From positions 6,014,001 to 6,078,000 of the forward strand of contig NZ_CP108476.1 in the NCBI RefSeq assembly GCF_036226465.1: DNA of 64,000 nucleotides, given 5' to 3'. A program made the position numbers and the translations under genes. The notes beneath the pieces were generated by a model. That model searched no databases. It saw only the letters and a list, made by a program, of their open reading frames with translations, and was not told the DNA's origin. How positions within the stretch are numbered: position 1 is the stretch's first letter; every line of letters begins with the position of its first letter. This document shows, piece after piece, positions 25,597 to 33,755 of the stretch. This DNA comes from Kitasatospora sp. NBC_01250 (lineage in GTDB: Bacteria > Actinomycetota > Actinomycetes > Streptomycetales > Streptomycetaceae).

Positions 25597-26610
25597 GTGG
25601 ACATCGACATGAGTGCCCTGCGTGGGCTGGTGACCGAGAAGAACATCCCGTTCGACCTGTTGGTCGAGTCGATCGAGTCGGCGCTCCTCATCGCGTACCA
25701 CCGGACCGAGGGCTCGCGCCGCCGCGCCCGCGTCGAGCTGAACCGCAAGACCGGCCATGTGACCGTGTGGGCGCTTGAGGACGCGAGCGAGCTGGAGGAG
25801 GGCGTCGAGCCCAAGGAGTTCGACGACACCCCGAGCGGCTTCGGCCGGATCGCCGCCAGCACGGCCAAGCAGGTGATCCTGCAGCGTCTGCGGGACGCCG
25901 CCGACGACCAGACCTTCGGCGAGTACGCGGGCAAGGAGGGCGACATCGTCACCGGTGTCGTCCAGCAGGGCAGCGACCCGAAGAACGTGCTGGTCGACAT
26001 CGGCAAGCTGGAGGCCATCCTGCCCCCGCAGGAGCAGGTCCCCGGCGAGGAGTACAAGCACGGCACCCGGCTGCGCAGCTACGTGGTGGCGGTGCGCCGC
26101 GGTGTGCGCGGCGCCTCGGTGACGCTCTCGCGCACCCACCCCAACCTGGTGCGCAAGCTCTTCGCGCTGGAGGTCCCGGAGATCGCCGACGGCAGCGTCG
26201 AGATCGCGGCGATCGCCCGTGAGGCCGGTCACCGCACCAAGATCGCCGTCTTCTCGCGCCGGGCCGGCCTGAACGCCAAGGGCGCCTGCATCGGCCCGAT
26301 GGGCGGCCGGGTGCGCAACGTGATGGCCGAGCTGCACGGCGAGAAGATCGACATCGTGGACTGGTCCGAGGACCCGGCCGAGATGGTGGCCAGCGCCCTG
26401 TCGCCCGCGCGGGTGACGAAGGTCGAGATCGTGGACTACGCCCAGCGCTCCGCCCGGGTGATCGTGCCCGACTACCAGCTGTCGCTGGCGATCGGCAAGG
26501 AGGGGCAGAACGCCCGCCTGGCCGCCCGTCTGACCGGCTGGCGGATCGACATCCGCCCGGACACCGAGACCGCCGGTGCCGAGCCTGGCGGGGAATCCGC
26601 CGCCGAGTAG
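25597..26610 (+). CDS. nusA: transcription termination/antitermination factor NusA
   Basis: GTG 25597 follows AGAGGAGGCG. The 337-aa protein has the usual actinobacterial short form: N-terminal RNA polymerase-binding domain (residues 1-110), S1 domain (GDIVTGVVQQGSDPKNVLVD), then two KH domains (GACIGPMGGRVRNVMAELHG and LAIGKEGQNARLAARLTGW). It lacks the C-terminal acidic repeats of E. coli NusA. It modulates pausing, termination and rRNA antitermination, and sits between rimP and ylxR as in most bacteria. Confidence 0.97.
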   Translation: MDIDMSALRGLVTEKNIPFDLLVESIESALLIAYHRTEGSRRRARVELNRKTGHVTVWALEDASELEEGVEPKEFDDTPSGFGRIAASTAKQVILQRLRDAADDQTFGEYAGKEGDIVTGVVQQGSDPKNVLVDIGKLEAILPPQEQVPGEEYKHGTRLRSYVVAVRRGVRGASVTLSRTHPNLVRKLFALEVPEIADGSVEIAAIAREAGHRTKIAVFSRRAGLNAKGACIGPMGGRVRNVMAELHGEKIDIVDWSEDPAEMVASALSPARVTKVEIVDYAQRSARVIVPDYQLSLAIGKEGQNARLAARLTGWRIDIRPDTETAGAEPGGESAAE

Positions 26611-26687
26611 CGGTGTTGTCAATCACGTGCAGCGGCCCCGTCCTGATCGACGGGGCCGCGGTCAGTCCCTGCGGAGGGGTAGACTTG

Positions 26688-26984
26688 ATGGTGTCCGGCC
26701 GGACGCGTGTCCGCGCATGCCCTGAACGCACCTGCGTGGGCTGCCGCAAGCGAGCGGCCAAGCAAGAGCTGTTGCGAATCAGGGCGATCGAGGGCGGCTG
26801 CGTCCCCGATCCTCAGGGTTCGCTGCCCGGCCGGGGCGCGTATCTGCACCCCGATCCGGCCTGTCTCGACCTGGCGGTCCGCCGCCGGGCGTTCCCGAGG
26901 GCCTTCCGGCTCCAGGAGACGCTCGACACGGAAGCGCTGCGGGAGTGGCTCGAGGCCCGGGCGAACAGTGTTGCGGCGCCCTGA
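26688..26984 (+). CDS. ylxR: YlxR family RNA-binding protein (RnpM-like)
   Basis: ATG 26688 with GGAGGGG 11 bp upstream gives 98 aa; the frame opens earlier at 26613 but without a site. The hallmark is RTCVGCRKRAAKQELLRI near the start, followed by GRGAYLHPDPACLDLAVRR. YlxR sits between nusA and infB in most Gram-positive bacteria and has been reported to bind RNase P RNA in B. subtilis (as RnpM). The role in actinobacteria is not settled. Confidence 0.93.
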   Translation: MVSGRTRVRACPERTCVGCRKRAAKQELLRIRAIEGGCVPDPQGSLPGRGAYLHPDPACLDLAVRRRAFPRAFRLQETLDTEALREWLEARANSVAAP

Positions 26985-27129
26985 CCAGCAAGGCTTGGGC
27001 CCCGGTCGGAGCGCAGGGCACCACCCCCGTGGACACGGGGGAGAACCACCGTACAGAGCACGGCGCGCGCACCTCGGTGCACCGCGCCACCAGTCAGGTA
27101 CCTCGCGAGATGGAAGTAGGTCGAGATTG

Positions 27130-27174
27130 CGATGAGCACTCGATGAGTACGCGATGAGTACGCCCATGAAGTAG
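27130..27174 (+). repeat. triple 11-bp repeat forming three overlapping mini-ORFs upstream of infB
   Basis: cgatgagcact, cgatgagtacg and cgatgagtacg follow head to tail at 27130-27162. Each repeat carries ATGA, so the ORFs ATG-AGC-ACT-CGA-TGA (27132-27146), ATG-AGT-ACG-CGA-TGA (27143-27157) and one ending at TAG 27174 overlap by four bases. They encode MSTR, MSTR and MSTPMK. The two differences between repeats 1 and 2 are synonymous. This may be an infB leader element; see findings. Confidence 0.6.
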
Positions 27175-27220
27175 CGACGGTCCGGCGGACAACTACCCCG
27201 GACTTATAGACAGGAGCGAA

Positions 27221-30200
27221 GTGGCTAAGGTCCGGGTATACGAACTCGCCAAGGAGCTTGGCTTGGAGAGCAAGGCCGTCATGGCCAAGCTCACCGAGCT
27301 CGGTGAGTTCGTCCGTTCGGCGTCCTCGACGATCGAGGCGCCGGTTGTGCGCAAGTTGACTGACGCTTTGGGAGCGACGCCGCCCTCCGGTGGTTCCTCC
27401 GCTAAGCCTGGCCCGCGGAAGCCCGCGGCGCCCACCCCCGGCGGTGCCGCCTCGGCCGCACCCAAGCCGGGAGCCCCCACGCCGGGTCCGCGCCCCGCCG
27501 CGACCCCCGGCCCCCGTCCGACCCCCGCTGCGGCGGCGGCCCCGGCTGCTCCGGCGGCCCCCGCCCCGGCAGCCGCACCGCGTCCGGCCGGCGCCCCGAC
27601 CCCGGGCCCGCGCCCGGCGGCGCGTCCCGCCGCTCCGGCTGCTCCGGCGGCCGAGTTCTCCTCGCCGGCTCCGGCCGGTGGCGAGGCCGCCGAGCGTCCC
27701 GCCGCTCCCGCCCCGGCTCCGCGTCCCAGCGGCTCCGCGGCCGGCAGTGGCGCCCGTCCCGGCCCGCGTCCCGCGGGTCCGCGTCCGGGCAACAACCCCT
27801 TCACCTCGGGCAGCGCGACCGGCATGGCGCGTCCCGGCGAGCGCCGTCAGGGTGCGCAGGGCGACCGCCCGCGTCCGGCCGGTGCCCCCGGCGCCGGTGC
27901 CCCGCGTCCCGGTGGCGACCGTCCGCGTCCCGCCGGTGCTCCGGGCGACCGCCCGCAGCGTCCCGGTGGCGACCGTCCGCGTCCCGCCGGTGCTCCGGGC
28001 GACCGCCCGCAGCGTCCGGGCGGCGACCGTCCGCGTCCCGCCGGTGCCCCCGGCGCCGGTGCGCCGCGTCCCGACGGGATGCCCCGTCCGGCCGGTCCGC
28101 GTCCCGGCGGGCCGAGCCCGTCCGGCATGCCCCGTCCGAACCCCGGCATGATGCCGCAGCGTCCCGGCCCGGGCACCGGCCCGCGTCCGGGCCCCGGCGG
28201 CCGTGGCCCCGGTGGCCCCGGCGGTCGTCCTGGCGGCCCGGGTGCCGGTGGCGGCGCCCGTCCCGGCTTCGCCGGTCGTCCGGCCGGTCCGGGCTCGCGT
28301 CCGGCCGGTGGCGGCGGCTTCGGCGGCCCCCGTCCGGGTGGCGGTGCCGGTGGTGGCGGCTTCGGTGGCGGCGGTGCCCGTCCCGGTGGCTTCGGCGGCC
28401 GTCCCGGCGGCCCGGGTGCCCGTGGTGGCACGCAGGGTGCCTTCGGTCGTGGCCCGGGCGGTCGTCCGGCCCGTGGCCGCAAGTCGAAGCGTCAGCGTCG
28501 CCAGGAGTACGAGGCCATGCAGGCCCCGTCCGTCGGCGGTGTGATGCTGCCCCGCGGCAACGGACAGACCGTCCGCCTGTCGCGCGGTGCCTCGCTGATG
28601 GACTTCGCGGAGAAGATCAACGCCAACCCGGCCGCGCTCGTCTCGGTGATGTTCAACCTCGGTGAGATGGTCACCGCGACCCAGTCGGTCGCGGACGCCA
28701 CCCTCGAGCTGCTGGCCGGCGAGATGGGCTTCATCCTGGAGATCGTCAGCCGGGACGACGAGGACCGTGAGCTGCTGGAGTCCTTCGACATCGAGTTCGG
28801 TGCCGACGAGGGCGACGAGGACGAGCTCATGCCGCGTCCGCCGGTGGTGACCGTCATGGGTCACGTCGACCACGGTAAGACCCGCCTGCTCGACGCGATC
28901 CGCAAGAGCAACGTGGTGGCCGGCGAGGCCGGTGGCATCACCCAGCACATCGGTGCGTACCAGGTGTCGGCGGAGGTGAACGGGGAGGAGCGCAAGATCA
29001 CCTTCCTCGACACCCCCGGTCACGAGGCCTTCTCCGCCATGCGTGCCCGTGGTGCCAAGTCCACCGACATCGCGATCCTGGTGGTCGCGGCCAACGACGG
29101 TGTCATGCCGCAGACGGTCGAGGCGCTCAACCACGCCAAGGCCGCCGGTGTGCCGATCGTGGTCGCGGTCAACAAGATCGACGTCGAGGGTGCCGACCCG
29201 ACCAAGGTCCGCGGTCAGCTGACCGAGTTCGGTCTGGTGGCCGAGGAGTACGGCGGCGACACGATGTTCGTCGACATCTCCGCGCGCCAGGGCCTGAACA
29301 TCGACCAGCTGCTGGAGGCCGTGGTCCTGACCGCGGACGCCTCGCTGGACCTGCGGGCCAACCCTGAGCAGGACGCGCAGGGTATCGCCATCGAGGCGCA
29401 CCTGGACAAGGGTCGCGGCGCCATGGCGACCGTCCTGGTCCAGCGCGGTACGCTCCGCGTCGGTGACTCGATCGCCGTCGGTGACGCCCACGGCCGCGTC
29501 CGCGCCATGCTGGACGAGAACGGCAAGAACGTCGCCGAGGCGGGCCCGTCCCGTCCGGTTCTGCTGCTCGGTCTGACCTCGGTGCCGCGCGCCGGCGACA
29601 GCTTCATCGTTGTCGACGACGACCGCACCGCGCGCCAGATCGCCGAGAAGCGCTCGGCCCGTGACCGCAACGCCATGTTCGCCAAGCGTCCGCTGCGGAT
29701 CTCCCTGGAGAACCTGGACCAGGCGATCGCGGCCGGCGGCATCCAGCAGCTCAACCTGATCATCAAGGGTGACGTCTCCGGTTCGGTGGAGGCCCTTGAG
29801 GACGCGCTGGTCAAGCTGGACGTGGGCGACGAGGTCGAGCTGCGCATCCTGCACCGCGGTGTGGGTGCGATCACCGAGTCCGACGTGGACCTGGCGATGG
29901 GCTCGGACGCCATCATCATCGGCTTCAACGTCCGCGCCGAGGGCCGTGCTCGCACGGCGGCCGAGCGCGAGGGCGTCGACGTCCGGTACTACTCGGTCAT
30001 CTACCAGGCGATCGAGGAGATCGAGGCGGCGCTCAAGGGCCTGCTCAAGCCGGAGTACGAGGAGGTGCGCCTCGGCTCCGCGGAGATCCGCGAGGTCTTC
30101 CGCAGCTCCAAGTTCGGCAACATCGCGGGTGTCATCGTCCGCGAGGGCCTGCTGCGCCGCAACGCCAAGGCCCGCCTCATCCGCGACGGCAAGGTCGTGG

Positions 30201-30358
30201 CGGAGAGCCTCACCATCGAGGGTCTGCGCCGCTTCAAGGACGACGCGACCGAGGTCCGCGAGGGCTTCGAGGCCGGTGTCACCCTGGGGTCGTTCAACGA
30301 CATCAAGGTGGACGACGTCATCGAGACCTTCGAGATGCGCGAGAAGCCGCGCTCCTAA
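27221..30358 (+). CDS. infB: translation initiation factor IF-2
   Basis: GTG 27221 follows CAGGAGCGAA. At 1045 aa this is a long IF2. Residues 1-55 are the IF2N domain, and residues about 55-420 are a low-complexity Pro/Ala/Gly/Arg region with tandem 18-residue repeats. The second IF2N-like segment starts near residue 440. The G domain carries VMGHVDHGKTRLLD near residue 546, then DTPGHEAF and NKIDVEGA, followed by domains II-IV (fMet-tRNA-binding C2 at the end). It directs initiator tRNA to the ribosome. The organisation matches that of Streptomyces IF2. Confidence 0.97.
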   Translation: MAKVRVYELAKELGLESKAVMAKLTELGEFVRSASSTIEAPVVRKLTDALGATPPSGGSSAKPGPRKPAAPTPGGAASAAPKPGAPTPGPRPAATPGPRPTPAAAAAPAAPAAPAPAAAPRPAGAPTPGPRPAARPAAPAAPAAEFSSPAPAGGEAAERPAAPAPAPRPSGSAAGSGARPGPRPAGPRPGNNPFTSGSATGMARPGERRQGAQGDRPRPAGAPGAGAPRPGGDRPRPAGAPGDRPQRPGGDRPRPAGAPGDRPQRPGGDRPRPAGAPGAGAPRPDGMPRPAGPRPGGPSPSGMPRPNPGMMPQRPGPGTGPRPGPGGRGPGGPGGRPGGPGAGGGARPGFAGRPAGPGSRPAGGGGFGGPRPGGGAGGGGFGGGGARPGGFGGRPGGPGARGGTQGAFGRGPGGRPARGRKSKRQRRQEYEAMQAPSVGGVMLPRGNGQTVRLSRGASLMDFAEKINANPAALVSVMFNLGEMVTATQSVADATLELLAGEMGFILEIVSRDDEDRELLESFDIEFGADEGDEDELMPRPPVVTVMGHVDHGKTRLLDAIRKSNVVAGEAGGITQHIGAYQVSAEVNGEERKITFLDTPGHEAFSAMRARGAKSTDIAILVVAANDGVMPQTVEALNHAKAAGVPIVVAVNKIDVEGADPTKVRGQLTEFGLVAEEYGGDTMFVDISARQGLNIDQLLEAVVLTADASLDLRANPEQDAQGIAIEAHLDKGRGAMATVLVQRGTLRVGDSIAVGDAHGRVRAMLDENGKNVAEAGPSRPVLLLGLTSVPRAGDSFIVVDDDRTARQIAEKRSARDRNAMFAKRPLRISLENLDQAIAAGGIQQLNLIIKGDVSGSVEALEDALVKLDVGDEVELRILHRGVGAITESDVDLAMGSDAIIIGFNVRAEGRARTAAEREGVDVRYYSVIYQAIEEIEAALKGLLKPEYEEVRLGSAEIREVFRSSKFGNIAGVIVREGLLRRNAKARLIRDGKVVAESLTIEGLRRFKDDATEVREGFEAGVTLGSFNDIKVDDVIETFEMREKPRS
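27857..28072 (+). repeat. four in-frame 54-bp tandem repeats in infB
   Basis: Units start at 27857, 27911, 27965 and 28019, each encoding about 18 residues of the type GDRPRPAGAPG-DRPQRPG or GDRPRPAGAPG-AGAPRP. The two middle copies are nearly identical. Copy number is likely to vary between strains, as the frame is preserved by any whole-unit change. Confidence 0.85.
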
Positions 30359-30371
30359 GGCTGCTCGGTAG

Positions 30372-30411
30372 CCGGGGCCGGTCGGCGGGAATTCCCGTCG
30401 ACCGGCCCCGG
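30372..30411 (+). terminator. terminator after infB
   Basis: CCGGGGCCGGTCG (30372-30384) pairs with CGACCGGCCCCGG (30399-30411); the loop contains the palindrome GGGAATTCCC. It starts 13 bp past the infB stop. Confidence 0.85.
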
Positions 30412-30496
30412 TCTCGCTGTGTAGGGTCCTCGGCATCAGCCCCCGTGATCGCACGGGGGTCCTACGAGGCCCCCAGGTCGGCGAGACCTGTCACAC

Positions 30497-30793
30497 ATGT
30501 TCGTGGGAACACTCACCTTCGACCTGCTCCTGGGCGACGTCCACTCGCTCAAGGAGAAGCGCTCGATCGTGCGGCCCATCGTGGCCGAACTGCAGCGCAA
30601 GTACAGCGTCTGCGCCGCGGAAGTCGGAAACCAGGATCTGCACCGCCGGGCCGAGATCGGCCTGGCGGTGGTCTCCGGCGAGCACCGTTTTGTCACCGAG
30701 ATCCTGGACAGTTGCGAGCGGCTGGTCGCCGGCCGCCCCGAGGTGCAGCTGCTGGCTGCCCGCAGGCGTTACTACGGCGACGACGATGATTGA
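30497..30793 (+). CDS. DUF503 family protein (YlxP-like)
   Basis: This 98-aa protein is a complete DUF503 domain: MFVGTLTFDLLLGDVHSLKE, then KRSIVRPIVAELQRKYSV, and the EVGNQDLHRRAEIGLAVVSG block. It lies between infB and rbfA, the standard ylxP position. The ferredoxin-like family is linked to ribosome biogenesis by context, but its activity is unknown. Confidence 0.92.
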   Translation: MFVGTLTFDLLLGDVHSLKEKRSIVRPIVAELQRKYSVCAAEVGNQDLHRRAEIGLAVVSGEHRFVTEILDSCERLVAGRPEVQLLAARRRYYGDDDD

Positions 30794-30955
30794 GAGCGGC
30801 GGATGGCCGACGACCGACCCCGGGAAGTCGCCACCATCACACCGACGAGGACCGAGAGCGCCCACAAGGCTGGGCGCGGGCCGGTACGTTGGGGCGTGGG
30901 CCCCGCGGGGCGCTGCGGCGCGCCACGTACCGTGCCCACTGCACGAGGAGGCAAC

Positions 30956-31402
30956 GTGACCGACACCGCAAGGGCGCGCAAGCTCGCCGACCGAATCCAG
31001 GTGGTCGTCGCGGAGACCCTGGAACGGCGGATCAAGGACCCGCGCCTGGGCTTCGTGACCATCACCGACACCCGCGTCACCGGCGACCTGCGGGAGGCCA
31101 CCGTCTTCTACACGGTCTTCGGCGACGAGACCGAGCGGGAGGCGACGGCGGCTGCGCTGGAGAGTGCCAAGGGCGTGCTCCGCTCCGAGGTCGGCAAGCA
31201 GACCGGGGTGCGCTTCACCCCGTCGCTGACCTTCGTCGCGGACGCGCTGCCGGACACCGCGCGCACCATCGACGACCTGCTGGACCGGGTCCGCAGCTCC
31301 GACGCGGCGGTGCGTTCCGCCGCGGCCGGCGCGCAGTACGCCGGTGACGCCGACCCGTACAAGCGGGCCGCCGAGCGCGACGACGCGGACGAGGACGAGT
31401 AG
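30956..31402 (+). CDS. rbfA: ribosome-binding factor A
   Basis: GTG 30956 has CGAGGAGGCAA upstream; an in-frame start at 30803 would add an unconserved leader. The 148-aa protein has the KH-like RbfA fold (RKLADRIQVVVAETLERRIK, DPRLGFVTITDTRVTGDLRE, RFTPSLTFVADALPDTARTI) and a short acidic C-terminus. It acts in 16S rRNA 5'-end maturation and cold adaptation. It is separated by 2 bp from the DHH gene, so the two are likely cotranscribed. Confidence 0.96.
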   Translation: MTDTARARKLADRIQVVVAETLERRIKDPRLGFVTITDTRVTGDLREATVFYTVFGDETEREATAAALESAKGVLRSEVGKQTGVRFTPSLTFVADALPDTARTIDDLLDRVRSSDAAVRSAAAGAQYAGDADPYKRAAERDDADEDE

Positions 31403-31404
31403 TC

Positions 31405-32499
31405 ATGGCAGGTGAGCCGGCGGCGGCCGGTTCGGCGAGGGCGTTCTCCACCCATCCGGTGGAGGACGCCCTCGCGGTGCTTCCGGCGCCTCGCGAGGAG
31501 ACACCGCTCGGCTTCGAGCGGGAGTGGCGGCGGATCGTGGCCCTCGTCGAGCAGAGCCCGGTGATCGACCTGATCTGCCACATCACCCCCGACGGTGACG
31601 CGCTCGGCTCGGCCCTGGCGGCCGGACTCGGCCTGCGCGCGCTCGGCCACCGGGTGCGGGTCTCCTTCGGTGACGACCCGCAGGTGATCGCGGAGTCGCT
31701 CTCCTTCCTGCCCGGTCAGGAGCTGATCGTGCCGGCCGCCGAGGTGCCGGACCGGCCGGAGCTGGTGCTCTGCTTCGACGTCGCCTCCGAGGGGCGGCTC
31801 GGGCTGCTGCGGGAGAAGGCGTTCGCCGCGCGGCACCTGGTGGTGCTGGACCACCACGCCTCCAATCCCGGCTTCGGCAGCCACCGGATCATCGATCCGA
31901 GCGCGCCGGCCACCGCGGTGCTGGTCGACGAACTGCTGCGGCGGCTCGGGGTCCGGCTGGACCAGTCCATCGCCACCTGCCTGTACACCGGGGTGGCCAC
32001 CGACACCGGCTCGTTCAAGTACGCCGGCACCACACCGGCCACCCATGAGCTGGCCGGGCGGCTGCTGGCCACCGGGATCCGGCAGGACCTGATCTCCCGC
32101 CAGCTCTGGGACACCACCTCGTTCGGCTACCTCAAGGTGCTGGCCGCCGCGCTGGACCGCGCGGTCTACGAGCCCGAGGCCGCGGGCGGGCTGGGACTGG
32201 TGTGGACCTGGGTGCCCTACCAGGACCTGGCACTGTTCAGCGTTCCGGTGGAGGAGATCGAGGGCCTGATCGACGTGCTGCGCAAGCCCGCCGAGGCGGA
32301 GGTCGCGCTGGTGCTCAAGCAGGATCCCGACGGGACGCTGCGCGGCTCCTGCCGCGCCAAGGGCGCGGTCGACGTCGCCGCGGCCTGCGGCGAGCTGGGC
32401 GGCGGCGGGCACGCGTTCGCGGCCGGCTTCTCGGTGCGGGGGGACGCGCCGGGCGCGGTGGCCCGGTTCCGGGCGGCGCTGGCGCGGGCGGTGCGCTGA
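31405..32499 (+). CDS. DHH/DHHA1 phosphoesterase, NrnA-like (oligoribonuclease/pAp or cyclic-dinucleotide phosphatase)
   Basis: The 364-aa protein has the DHH domain (HITPDGDALGSALA metal motif; VVLDHHASN) and the DHHA1 domain with a Gly-rich substrate loop (RAKGAVDVAAACGELGGGGH). Bacterial NrnA proteins degrade nanoRNA, dephosphorylate pAp, or hydrolyse linear cyclic-dinucleotide products. It stands between rbfA and truB, as the mycobacterial cnpB-type genes do. The exact substrate is not readable from the sequence. Confidence 0.9.
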   Translation: MAGEPAAAGSARAFSTHPVEDALAVLPAPREETPLGFEREWRRIVALVEQSPVIDLICHITPDGDALGSALAAGLGLRALGHRVRVSFGDDPQVIAESLSFLPGQELIVPAAEVPDRPELVLCFDVASEGRLGLLREKAFAARHLVVLDHHASNPGFGSHRIIDPSAPATAVLVDELLRRLGVRLDQSIATCLYTGVATDTGSFKYAGTTPATHELAGRLLATGIRQDLISRQLWDTTSFGYLKVLAAALDRAVYEPEAAGGLGLVWTWVPYQDLALFSVPVEEIEGLIDVLRKPAEAEVALVLKQDPDGTLRGSCRAKGAVDVAAACGELGGGGHAFAAGFSVRGDAPGAVARFRAALARAVR

Positions 32500-32619
32500 G
32501 GCGGCGCGGCACGGCGCGGCGCACCGGCCGGGCCGTACCGGCCGGGTGCGTCACACGGGGTCCGCAGGCGTTGCGGGGCCCCGCAACCATGGTTGGCAAA
32601 CTGTGCAGAGAAAGAACTG

Positions 32620-33525
32620 ATGAAGCGCAAGAGCACCGGCCCCGACGGCCTGGTCATCGTGGACAAGCCCGAAGGCATCACCTCGCACGGCGTGGTCGCC
32701 CGGCTGCGCCGGCTCGCCGGGACCCGGAAGGTCGGCCACGCCGGCACCCTGGACCCGATGGCCACCGGAGTGCTGGTGATCGGCGTCGAGCGCGCCACCC
32801 GGCTGCTCGGGCACCTGATGCTCACCGCCAAGACCTACGAGGCGACCATCCGGCTCGGCCAGACCACCATCACCGACGACCGGGAGGGCGAGGTCACCGC
32901 CTCGGTGCCGGCCGGTGCGGTCTCCCGGGAGGCGATCGACGAGCAGATCGCGGTGCTGACCGGCGAGATCATGCAGGTGCCGTCCAAGGTCAGCGCGATC
33001 AAGATCGACGGCAAGCGCTCCTACCACCGGGTGCGGGAGGGCGAGGACTTCGAGCTGCCGGCCCGGCCGACCACCGTGCACTCGTTCACCGTCCACGAGC
33101 TGCGCGAGGCGGTGGCCGAGGACGGCACGCCGGTGCTCGACCTGGACGTCACCGTGGAGTGCTCCTCCGGGACGTACATCCGGGCGCTGGCCCGCGACCT
33201 GGGCGGCGCGCTGGGCGTCGGCGGTCACCTGACGGCGCTGCGCCGCACCAAGGTCGGGCCGTACTCGGTGGAGTCGGCGCACACCCTGGAGCAGTTGGAG
33301 GAGCAGCTCACGGTGCTGCCGATCGGCGAGGCCGCGGCTGCCGCCTTCCCGCGCTGGGACGTCGGCGAGGAGGACGCGCGCCGGCTGTCGACGGGTGTGC
33401 GGCTGCCCGCGCCGGGGCTCGGGGTGGACGGGCCGATCGCGGTCTTCGGGCCGGGCGAGCAGTTCCTCGCCCTGGTGGAGGAGCAGGGCGGGCAGGCCAA
33501 GCCGGTGGCGGTCTTCGTCGGCTGA
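32620..33525 (+). CDS. truB: tRNA pseudouridine(55) synthase
   Basis: ATG 32620 is chosen; a TTG 27 bp upstream in frame is unlikely. The 301-aa enzyme makes pseudouridine-55 in the T-arm of tRNAs. Motifs are DGLVIVDKPEGITSHGVV, the catalytic Asp in GHAGTLDPMATGVL, and the KVSAIKIDGKRSYHRVREG block, with a PUA-like C-terminus (PRWDVGEEDARRLSTGVRLP). It closes the rbfA-DHH-truB run. Confidence 0.96.
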   Translation: MKRKSTGPDGLVIVDKPEGITSHGVVARLRRLAGTRKVGHAGTLDPMATGVLVIGVERATRLLGHLMLTAKTYEATIRLGQTTITDDREGEVTASVPAGAVSREAIDEQIAVLTGEIMQVPSKVSAIKIDGKRSYHRVREGEDFELPARPTTVHSFTVHELREAVAEDGTPVLDLDVTVECSSGTYIRALARDLGGALGVGGHLTALRRTKVGPYSVESAHTLEQLEEQLTVLPIGEAAAAAFPRWDVGEEDARRLSTGVRLPAPGLGVDGPIAVFGPGEQFLALVEEQGGQAKPVAVFVG

Positions 33526-33755
33526 CGCCGGAGACGCCGGAGCCCTGCTGGGCTCACCCGCCTCTGCGCTTGCCCGGTCTGCGCATGCCCAGGCTGTGCT
33601 CACCCGAACGGGCGAGCGCGCGAGGTGAAAGCCCGTGGTGAACGGTGTGGCCGGGGTCGCTCGGCCCACCACCCGGGCAGGCTCCTCGCGGCGAGCACGG
33701 CAGCGGTGACGGGCCCGAACGGGTGCCCACCGGGGCCGCCGGGGAGGGCAGCACG

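Noticed and set aside
27857..28072. Repeats considered as a CRISPR array
   Set aside because: Units are contiguous and in frame, with no spacers; they belong to the IF2 coding region.
26813..30454. Minus-strand open frame of 1213 codons opposite infB
   Set aside because: Antisense of the infB repeat and G domain; the product is repetitive Thr/Gly/Arg/Leu with no recognisable fold.
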